From contig NC_061805.1 of the NCBI RefSeq assembly GCF_021462225.1, forward strand, positions 31,017,958 through 31,081,957: a stretch of 64,000 nt of DNA. Reading direction: 5' to 3'. The DNA comes from Girardinichthys multiradiatus (lineage: Eukaryota; Chordata; Actinopteri; Cyprinodontiformes; Goodeidae). The notes under the pieces are model-generated. The model was not told the origin of the DNA. It did no database searches and saw only the letters and a list, made by a program, of their open reading frames with translations. Shown one piece after another: positions 36,331 through 46,093 of this stretch (its first letter is position 1; each line of letters opens with the position of its first letter). The position numbers and the translations under genes are program-made.

Positions 36331-38011
36331 GACTTCACAAACTGTATAGGAACCAACAAGCCCACCCCTCCCACAAGTGCAATCTCTATCACGTCCAGAA
36401 ACACACAGACACTTAAGATAGGTTTGATTTCTTTTGTTCTGTTCTTATTTTTTTTTTTGCTTATAATATTTTAGAGGGATGAATGCATGTTAGTTAATAA
36501 TATTCGTATGCTAATCAAATATTATTGAATAGTGAATAAAAGTAAGAAAAAAAACATTCTAAAAGTTTATGTTTCTTTACATATTTTGTAGCATTTGTAG
36601 CATTGTGAGCACAGGAGGTGCCTGGCCAGACAGAAGCTTTGGGAGTCATGGCATGGAAAAGTTTGGGAGCTCCTGCCCCATGGGTTCGATGCTATGATGT
36701 TGTGTCTGGTTCTGGTAAAACAAAAAATGTGAGCCAACCCAATGAATGCAACAGCTGTAGTCCATATTCTGAATGCAGCTGTGTGTGGTGGCTCTGGAAG
36801 CTCTGACTCGAGCTACAGTCCGCGACGTGTACATTTTCCCAAAAACTCTTACATTGGGTTGCTTCCCAGTCCTTTCCATGCTGTGGTTATCCCTGTTGCT
36901 TGTGTGCCTGTTTTCCACCACACTTTAACCCTCCACTCAACTTTCTAATAACATGCTTAGACACAGCAAACTGCGAATAGCCAGCTTCTTTGTCCATGAC
37001 ATTTTGTGGCTTAGCCTATCCCATATAATATAAATATCTAATGTCTTAATCCTGCCTATTTTATTCAGTCTATATCTGTAGTTGAAGGATTACTATTATT
37101 ATAATTTTTTATTCAAATTTCACTACGTAGACGATACGTAGTGAAAAGCTACGCATTTCTTTGTTTCTGGAAGGAGTCTTTGGGGGTTGTTTTGTTTTTA
37201 ATTTGTAAATCTTTTGCGTTGCTGCATTTAATTAATTGGTTGATTTAATATTTTTATGCATACTAATTTTATCTTAATGTAGTTACCGCATGCATATGTT
37301 GCCGCATGCATCTGCAAGACTGTTTTGGTGGGGTTTCTTTGACAGATGATGGATGGGCTTAGATCAGCTGTTTTGACATGCGCAGTAGTGCGTTGCATGT
37401 AATTTGGAACAATGATGTCTTCAAAAGTGGTTGTAAAAAGACAACCTCTGCAAATAACACAGCACTTGTGATATATAAAAAAAAATCTTTCACAATTATT
37501 ATCACTATTTTGCCTATTTTGGGAGTTAGATGGTTATATTTTTAGATTCTTATTTGTAGTAATATTAAGCCATATCGTCATTTGTGATATAGACGTTTTT
37601 TTTCTATAAAATTTGACAGCCTTGTTACTAGTAGACATTTAGCACTTTACCATTGAACTTGAGCACGAGAAGTCATAAACGTAATGCAAATGTTCTTATT
37701 TATTGCCTCATTTCGTACCGAGAAGTGGACTAAACTGGTAGCCTACTCATTACTTTGACAGATAAATCTTAAATTTCCGGGTTTTCGGTTTGACTCAAAG
37801 GCAGCATCAGAGGTAGCGCTGCCGTTAGAGACGTTTAAACCGTCAACAAACTCCAACAAGTTGCCTCGCCGTTCAAACACGCTTCAGTTTACTTTCGTAA
37901 ACTTATTATTACCTCTGCCAGTGTGAGCCGGTTGAATATGTTGTGGTTAACAGAGATATGTTGGATTTCGGGGTGTAAATAAAGAACCCGGGATAGACAG
38001 AGACCCACGTT
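36331..38011. other. Intergenic region and presumed rilpl1 promoter
   Basis: 36600-36970 may be a further unclassified repeat; its open frames show no domain. 37118-37146 holds a perfect 12-bp inverted repeat (tttcactacgta, loop gacga, tacgtagtgaaa). The last 200 bases before 38012 become richer in CG dinucleotides (for example 37850-37870) and presumably contain the rilpl1 start region. No TATA box is evident. Confidence 0.4.
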
Positions 38012-41000
38012 ATGTCAGCGCTGGACAGACCCGCGGCGGAGCTCACCGTCATGGATGTGTACGACATCGCCGCGGTGCTCGGCCAGGAGTTTGAGCGGGT
38101 CATAGACAGGTTCGGCTGCGAGTGTCTGGTCGGGGTGGTGCCCCGAGTGGTGCAGGTTCTGGAGTTCCTGGAGGTACTGGTGGGCCGCGGGACAGCCGGA
38201 CAGGAGACCGAGGAGCTGCGTGGGGAGCTGGACAGGCTGCGGCGGGAGCGGAGCGACAGATACGAGCAAGAGAAGAAGCACCAGAAGGTCAGTGCTGAGA
38301 ATCCTCATCGACCTGACGGACACTTTGCTCTCCAGGGCCTGGCAAAAGTTTTAATTCCTTTCAACATCTTCACATATTTACACGATACAACCACAAACTT
38401 CAGTGTATTTTGACGAGATTTTATGTGACAGACCAACGTAGCGCTGCCTGACAGTTTACGTCGTTGGTCATTTCTTGGTAGGTTTGCAGCCATCTCATAG
38501 TTTTTCCATTTTTGAATGATAGATTGAGAAGTGCCAATCAGATGTTTAATGCTCTGAATATTGTTTTCCAAGCTGACCCAGTTTTCATGTCCTCCACAAC
38601 CTTCTCCCTGACCTGTCTGCTGTGTTCCTTGGTCTTCATGAAGCTGTTTGTTTTCTGACGTTTTCTAACAAGGCCTTCACAGAACACCTGGATTTTTGTT
38701 GAGCTTAAAGTACTCTTCATTTACTACTTCGGTGAATTCTGAATGTAATTAGTTAAACTGGATACTATTTAGGGGTCTGAGCTCATCTGTAGGTGTGTGA
38801 CTTAGTCTGACTGCATGTTTGTCAGACACTGATCAGACTGCTTTGTAGCTTTTTATGTTTACAAGTAAATGGACTTTGGATCCTAAATGATGACCTTTGA
38901 CATTACTTGCTATTTCTGGTGTTTCCGTGAGAAAAAAAAAAAACCTAAAGTTTGATATCTTTCAAAAGTCATCTTTGGATGGCTCCAAACTTTATTAGGT
39001 TGAGGTAATTTCAGAAATCAGTGTCAGATTTTTGGCAACAATCATAGTGTTTAATAAAAATGTATAACTTCTAAACAAAAACCCCTGACACAATCCAGTG
39101 CATTATAGTTAAATAACCCAAATAAAGACACATGGTGGTTATTATGGTAGATTTATGCCTTTCTGAATACACATTATTTACTTAGAGGAACACTTTTCTT
39201 GTTTTCTTTTATGTTTTTAATTCAATATAAAGCTGCACAGTATATTGAATCACCATCGCAACATTTCACAATTCTATTGCAATTCTATATTTTCATAAAT
39301 TCTTACTGCACACTACTCCACCCACTGTAGTAGGGATGTTATCTAAAACACTCCCGGAGGGCCAGTAAATGTAGATTACAGTTACTTTCTAAGAAACTTA
39401 CACACATATAACCTGCTATTTGATACATTTCCACATTTGCATTTAAGTTGTGCGATTTCCTTCAGCTGATGCCAGTCACTGCTGAGCTGGATGTGTCTCC
39501 ATGATCCTGCTCTGAAGGAAGACAAGCAAACCAAACCCATGCTCAACAGATCCAATCACAATACAGCTGGCGCATTGCTGAGTCGAATATGTTATGTTGT
39601 ATTTCATTTCTTTTTATATCTCCTGTGGTCAGGAGTTGGAGCAGGTGGAGGACGTGTGGAGGGGAGAAGTCCAGGACCTGCTGTCTCAAATAACTCAGCT
39701 TCAGGCAGAGAACAAGAGGCTTTCAGTGAACCTCTCGCTGAAAGAGTCCCCCATCACGGAGGAAGACCCACAGGAACATGAAGGTGGGTGCTCTGCTGCA
39801 GCAACATCTTTCTGTCAAAATAAACAGATTACTTATTGGCCACAATGTGACCAATGGAGAGAAATTATGTCCGTTTAAATATAAAAAGCATAAATTCAGC
39901 GATGTGCGTTGAGAAAGATAATACAGTACTTATTTACACAGTTTTGAATCCAATCATGTTATCGGGAAGTTGAGTGGAAGGAAAAGTGTGGGAGACAAAG
40001 GTGAACAAACAGAGATAACCGGAGCCTTGAGATGACTGTGAAGCAAAGTCCATTCAGGGGTTTGGAGAAGGTCTCTATCAAAGCAGCCTGGACTTCTTAA
40101 ACACCTCAGTTTTGCCACGGGCTTATCACCTCCATGCCACGCTGCATTGACCTAGTAATTCATGCAAAAGGAGCCTTGACCAAGTATTGAGAGCTAAATA
40201 AAATCAGTTTGAACTGAATTACTGAAATAATTTCTTTATTAAATGATACTCTAATCCATTGAGATCCACCTGTTGTTGTTAAACCTATATTGTGTCAGAA
40301 AGAATGTTAAAAATGTAGAGGTAGAAATCTACAAAGATGTCTGGTTTACAGTTTGTTGTGTTTAGGATATTATTGTACATATCGGCTTGCGTATTACTGG
40401 AACGACTTCAGATGCAAAAATTTTTTTTCATAAGGGGAAATTGTACAGTATTTACATGGCAACACTAAGAGCCCTGAATGATTTATAATTTCGTTGCATT
40501 TTATTTCCAGAGCCAGACTTTCTTGTAGTAATTTAAAAGGCTATTGTTAGATAATTATACAGATTGTCTGTTGGCTTTTAAAGTTTTTCTTTCGAATGCT
40601 GTTGTCGTTTGAGTCATTTCTGTCTAGAACCTCACTGTTTTTAGACGATTCCCTTAGTTTAGCCACTTCACTGTGACCAGTTAATTAGGGATGTACAATA
40701 AATCTGCATTAACATCAGGATCGGCAGCTTTGCGGTCGGGAAATGCATATAATGTTGGTTATCATCCATTACAGCAATATTATCTCACATCCCCATTGTT
40801 ATTTACTTAAATGCAAGGGTTGAACCAGTGTTGTGTCTACACCTTAAAGGCAATTTGGCATAGAACCTAGTAAACTGGATCCTATACTACTTTGTTACAA
40901 GCAGCCAGTTACAAAGAAAGAGTTTCTTCCAATTCTTTTGTCGAACCTGAGAAAAAACACCAAAGATTAAACAGTTTGACTGACAGGAAATAGGAGTTAA

Positions 41001-44000
41001 CACTAGCAGGAAGATTCCCCAAATATCTTAGCTAAGCGTTGGTATACAATTAAAAGCTGATGCCTCTCTCAGGTCCTGGGTCAGGTGGTTTTTTTCATTT
41101 CCTTTTTCTTAAAAATAACATTTTTACACACAGTTCATGTACTTAAGCTAGTTAGGTTGACCCAGCATTTTATGTGCCCTCTATATGTCAACCTTTCTCT
41201 GTTTTTAAGCACACACTGCACAATATGATGTTACGGTCAGGTTCAGAAAGTGGACTGAAAATGAGCGGAAAAGCAAAAGTCAGAAGAAACTTTTAAAAAG
41301 CTCTCAGAAACTACAAAAAAATCCATTGATCAAGCACCCTTTAAAATATCCCATAAATTTGTCTCCTTTAAAGAAACTGGGGTGGTTTAAAACTTTTGCA
41401 CACTACTATACATAAATATACAGACGTTTTGTAAGTTGACCTCGAAGTAGGTCATGAAGACACAGTCAGGAGCTTGTAAAGGAGACTATTTCTGAAGCGG
41501 ACCAAAATATATCTCGTATGTGAGACTCAGCCCTACCTACAGTCGGGGCTGCAGCCCTCACACACACATCTCTATTGCATTTGTACACTTCAACAAATGG
41601 CTTCTGCATGACTAGATTACCATACCCACTGATCCATTTGTTTTCTTGATGGTGTTTAAAATGATAGTGTTTCAAGGCAAAATTTAAGCAAGCCTTAAAT
41701 AGATCAGATTTTAAAGGTGGAAACAAACATTTTTGCACCTTTTATAGGTTTTGCTGATATTTGTTCCTTTTTGCCTGCATGAAAATAGCCTTCTGGAGGT
41801 TTTTTTTGTTTGTTTGAACAGCATGTTCTGGCTATCTGATAACACAATTGCAAAGAATCAGAGACTTTTTCTGTTGGAGTTAATTATTGTGGTTTGGTGT
41901 TTGTTTTTGTTTTTTTTGTTTTTTTTAATCACAGCAGGAAAGTCAGAGAAAGAAAACCAACTGGTACAGAAGCTGAACGACTTGGTGGATAGACAGAGAG
42001 ACGAAATCCGGGCAAAAAACCACAAGCTTATGCTTAAAAACGAGGATGTTGAAGCGGTGAGAATGTAATCTGCTTACATCTCAACTCCATCTTTGACCAG
42101 AATTAAAGACGTCATACAACACAATCTCTCAAAAACAGCTCCAGCTGCAGCAGCATCGGCTCATCAGAATCAACCAGGACCTTCTTCACAGGACCGGAGT
42201 GATGGAGGCTCAGGGCAAGACACTGATACAGCAGAAAGCTGAGCTGGAGGCTGCATCCCAAGCACAGCAGCAGGAGTATGCAGCCCTTCAGCTGGAGGTC
42301 AGGAGACTGAGACAGGAGCTCCAGGAGAAGGAACTAGAGAGAGAACTTGCAGAGATAGAGTCCCCTGGGGGAGCTAGATCTGGGACTTCTTTACCAACAT
42401 CAGCACCAATGACAGTAAGAGATATGTCTTTTATCCTGAAATGAAACATTAAAACAGTTTCAGGGTGTTTGTGATAGACCAAGACAAAGTCACCCATAAC
42501 TGTAAAGGGGAAGAAAAAGTTGAAAAGATGATTTTCAAAAATGTTTACAGATGAAAAGTGAGGCATGTTTATGTAACAAGCCCACATTACTCTGATAGAC
42601 TAAAACGAATTCAAACTCAGCCAGTCACAAATGTTAGTGAACAAATGGCATCATGAAGACCAAGGGGCACGGCCGGCAGGTCAGGGATAAAGATGTGGAA
42701 AAGTTTAAGGGCAGGGTTAAATTAGAAAATAATATTCCTGCTGAGGCATGGTGATCCACTTAGACTGGCATGTCAGGCAAGAATGTGGAGAAGTGGCCAA
42801 TAGGTCCATGAAAACTATAGGAGCTGCAAAGATCCCCAGCTCAGGTGGGTAATTCTGTTGAATCAGCTATTAGTTGAACAATGCTACTGTTGAAAGAAAG
42901 CTACAAAACATCTAGATTGCAGTTTTCCAAAGGCCATGTAGGGGATATTTCAAACATGTGGGAAAAGGTTATTTAATCAGACCAAAACTGAACTTATCAG
43001 ACTACATGCCGCCATCCCCACAACTTTTATTTTGTAGTTGTGCAAAACTGGTAGAGAAATACCCCATAAGACATGCAGCTGTAATTGCAGTAAAATGTGG
43101 TTTTACAAAGTATTTACATAATTTTCTTTAATTCATAATAATTAACTGTTCTTTATCCCAAATCCAGACTGCAGAAACATCACTTTCTGACTCTTTCAAA
43201 CCAAGGTCAGTGTGGGTGGAGTGTGGAGGGGATCCTGGCTTCATGGCAAAGTGCCTCGAGTGTGACAAGAGTCTTTCCCTCCTGACAACATCAGCAAACA
43301 GAAAGAATGAGGGAGGCCTTACCGAAGAAGAAAACATCACATCACATTTATTGGTAAAAGCATCTTTCAATCTACTGTATGCTGTTGAATTGCGCTCTAT
43401 ATCTCTGTCATATAATAAAGCATGCCTTTATTATCATTTTTAAATGCTAAGTTTGCATACGTTTTTTTCAGTTATTGTTAATCAACTCTCTCTCATGTTG
43501 TCTTTATCATCACTAGCGTTGCATGATCTTAGCAGCATGAACTTCCTTAGAACATGTAGCAAATCATTTACAGGTTATCATTTTGCCGTCTTGGCTGCTC
43601 AGAGGGTCTCTCAGCCACCAGCTTTGTTACTGCTGTTAATGCTGTGCAGGGGAAAGGCTGAAAGTGTGTTTTTACTGCAGGTACAGTCAGTTTATGCAGA
43701 GTCAGAGGATGAGACGGACAGCTCTGAGCAGAAGGCAGACAAACCTCGTTTCACCTTGCAGGAGCTGCGGGATGTCCTGCATGAGAGGAATGAACTCAAA
43801 GCCCAGGTGTTCATGCTCCAGGAAGAGTTGGAATATTACAAAAGGTGAGATTTGTTATGCAATGTATCAGTCTGGCTTGTTTATTCAGGCGTTGATGTTG
43901 AAATTGACCTTGTCTATATTGCATTAGTGAGGACTTTGAAGCGGACATCAGTCCTACTGTCTCTGTCTCTGATACTGCATCACATACAACTGCAGATGAT

Positions 44001-44325
44001 CAGTCTGAATCAGGAATAAGACGCTTGTAAGTAATAAGACCAGTACATTTTTTTTTTTATTTCGCAATCATTCCAATGTTTTTAATAAGTTTATTTGCTT
44101 CTGATCTACAGAACTGACTTTACAGTAAATAATAACAAGGCCATAAAAACTCACTGCAACTTCTTTGATGCATTTTTGTCTTTTCTCTCTAACTCTCCTC
44201 TTCCTTTTGTCCATTTTTGGTCCCCGGACAGGATCTTCACTGCCATAATGCCAATGGTGGCTGCTGGTTTAATCACAGACGATCCCACCATGTTGCCAAT
44301 CAGAAGACTTATTTCCTTTGTATGA
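38012..44325 (+). CDS. rilpl1: RILP-like protein 1
   Basis: Rab effector of the RILP family. RILPL1 binds LRRK2-phosphorylated Rab8/Rab10 through its RH2 domain and affects ciliary and lysosomal traffic. Exons: 38012-38287, 39633-39783, 41938-42056, 42139-42414, optional 43168-43353, 43681-43844, 43928-44026 and 44232-44325; every junction keeps phase. The product has 392 residues, or 454 with the optional exon; human RILPL1 has 403. The N-terminus holds the RH1 domain (ELTVMDVYDIAAVLGQEFER). Coiled coils follow (EDVWRGEVQDLLSQI, VDRQRDEIRAKN). RH2 reads KPRFTLQELRDVLHERNELK, with the Arg of PRF that contacts phospho-Rab in relatives. The C-terminus (FTAIMPMVAAGLITDDP) is hydrophobic and does not resemble the human RLFSFFSRDKK tail as I remember it. 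Exon 3 has a tandem acceptor. Confidence 0.93.
38325..38780 (-). mobile_element. Tc1-type transposon relic in rilpl1 intron 1
   Basis: Begins with a degraded terminal repeat (gggcctggcaaaagtttta), just 40 bases after exon 1. It continues with the family's non-coding part and the block near 38600-38700 (ctgacctgtctgctgtgttc, then cttcacagaacacctggat) that also occurs in the copy in the kmt5a intron. The coding pieces would read on the minus strand but are broken. Confidence 0.65.
39784..41937 (+). other. rilpl1 intron 2, nothing recognised
   Basis: A 2.2 kb AT-rich intron without a recognised exon or repeat core. It ends in a long T/G-rich pyrimidine tract (41906-41930) before the tandem acceptor of exon 3. 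Confidence 0.5.
42445..43020 (+). mobile_element. Tc1-type transposon fragment in rilpl1 intron 4
   Basis: Shows the stereotyped sequence of the family: tgatagaccaagacaaagtc, gatgaaaagtgaggcatg, tactctgatagac, then agggataaagatgtggaaaag and the region before the transposase DE block. It ends near actgaacttatcagactacatg. Only the 5' half is present. Confidence 0.65.
43168..43353 (+). CDS. rilpl1: Likely optional in-frame exon of rilpl1 (62 codons)
   Basis: Between exons 4 and 5 there is an open segment flanked by a good acceptor (tctttatcccaaatccag|act) and a donor (ttg|gtaaaa). Its length is 186 bases, so it enters and leaves in phase 0, exactly as the flanking exons need. It encodes DSFKPRSVWVECGGDPGFM, a short cysteine-bearing stretch (AKCLECDKS), and an acidic end (GGLTEEENITSHLL) that would run straight into the acidic start of exon 5. 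The three conditions together (phase, length, sites) make a real exon more likely than chance. Whether it is constitutive or alternative cannot be told. Confidence 0.65.
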
Positions 44326-45465
44326 CCTTGTCATAGAAAGGACATTTTTACTATTCACCTCGACTCAAACAACTAGTTTAAAAGCAACAATTATTTTAAA
44401 CTAATCCTATGTCGTGTTTATACTTGGCATGGGCCGGTATAATATTCTTATTGTATCATGGTCAAATAATCTAAAAATATAAAACATTTTTAACACTTTT
44501 ATTTAAAAAGAAATGCTCTACTGTTGCAAAAATAATATTGCATATTGATTATTACAGCTGCAACAATGTTATAAATAACATTTATTTATTATTTTTTATT
44601 TCAATAGAAAGACTTGAGCCAAAATGTTAAGTAATCACTCTTTGAATTTAGTATTGGTTTTAAAGTACATCAGGTTATTTCACAGACTAAGGTGTTACAT
44701 ATTTTGCCTTCTCTCTTCATATTGGAAAACTAGAAGAATAACAATCTTAATGGCTGCTTAATGAGTCAAGCCTGCTGCTGACTGCTTAACAGAGCTTGTA
44801 GCTTGTCAGCTGTGAGAGATGTTTTTCACCACTACGAATACGTAAATAGTGGAGATTACTTTCAGCCAGCTGATTTGCAGTGTGCAGCAAATCAGCTAGG
44901 GAAGTGACAGCATTGCACTTCCTTATGTTCCTTGCAGCCGGAGAAAACTTTAGCGCTCTTTTGGCAACTCATTAAAAGGGCATTAATTCACAATTGTGGG
45001 GTTATGACATAAAATGTTTGTACTTCTAAAATCAAAAGCTTTTAAAACCTTTGTATGCCTTGATATCAATGATCAGCCTCTGCCTAGTTCATACATTTAA
45101 AATCAAAGTGAATCAACTAGCCAGTTTTTATGTTTTGGTTTTACTTATAGCCAACCTGGCAAGAGCTTTAAATAAATCCAAATAGTCTGCATATAAATAG
45201 TCTGAGTTATCAAATCCTGTTTTGGAGCATTATCTGAGTTGTTTCAAACTGTTCCAAGACAAGCTAACTGGACATACTGGTGATTTATGTTTTCAAAGTG
45301 ACTATTGGTCCATTGTCTTAAAATGTTTAAATGAATATCTTTGAATTGTGTTGTTCGCTCTTTTAAACCACCTTAATGCTTTATTATTGACAAATATACA
45401 ACAGATATGTTATACATAGCCATTGATATCTGCTGGTGAGTACATGTAAAATTATGGTTCTTGCA

Positions 45466-45479
45466 AATAAAGTAATAAA
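45466..45479 (+). terminator. rilpl1: Overlapping poly(A) signals ending rilpl1
   Basis: AATAAA at 45466-45471 and again at 45474-45479, followed by a T-rich stretch (45481-45497). They lie about 1.15 kb after the rilpl1 stop, leaving about 0.6 kb to the rilpl2 start codon. Confidence 0.65.
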
Positions 45480-45712
45480 GGTTTATTTTTTACAATTTTG
45501 CATCTTTGTGTCTATTAAACATCAACATTGCAATATTGAAAATTACTACAGGATTATAGAAAGGTCTTAATGTTGTTAGGGGTGTTTATACACTTGTAAA
45601 GGGCAAGCAGTGTTTTCTACAGCGTTGAGAAGCAATTATTTGCTTGAAATTCTTGACTGGATCCTTTTACTCTTGACAAATGCAGAAGGCAATAAAAGTC
45701 GTAAAAATCAAA

Positions 45713-45720
45713 TCACGTGA
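45713..45720. promoter_or_regulatory. TCACGTGA palindrome upstream of rilpl2
   Basis: The eight-base palindrome TCACGTGA lies about 375 bases before the rilpl2 start codon. It is an E-box and matches the core of the CLEAR element (GTCACGTGAC) used by TFEB/TFE3 at lysosomal genes, with A/T in place of the outer G/C. Function is inferred from position only. Confidence 0.4.
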
Positions 45721-46093
45721 TTTATCACTTGATTCTGGCAGTTCAAAACTGTTCTGGATACCAGGAAGAACAGATGATCAGGAGGAGTTTCCCCGTTTTG
45801 CTTAAAATCAATGACCTACGTCTACGAATTGATCATGCCCAAGTGAGCCCTCCTAATCGCAGACGATCTTTGAGCTCACCTGTCGCTAGGATACTTTGCC
45901 CTCCTCTGCTGTCATGCTATTGGAGGATGAGTGATGGGGGAAGTGCGGCTCCGCTGGAAGTTTGTTACCTTCGTTCAAGAAAGGCATCAAAAGTTAAAAA
46001 CGGGGAGGATCGCTGGGTTTTGAAGTTTATGTGTGGTCTGTTTTTTAAAAAGTGAATTTTTCCCGTGGTTTCAAGGAGTCCATCCGTGTCGTG

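Noticed and set aside
36646..36921. 91-codon minus-strand open frame
   Set aside because: No recognised motif and no splice context; likely part of an unclassified repeat.
44868..44897. 11-bp inverted repeat (agctgatttgc and gcaaatcagct)
   Set aside because: Short and with an 8-base loop; frequent enough by chance in 64 kb not to be listed as a separate finding.
45717..46055. 112-codon open frame upstream of rilpl2
   Set aside because: It overlaps the presumed promoter and leader, has no recognised domain, and ends just before the rilpl2 start.
46052..46093. Upstream ATG extending rilpl2 by 14 residues
   Set aside because: Homology with RILP-like proteins begins after the ATG at 46094, and the extension looks like leader sequence. 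It cannot be fully excluded.
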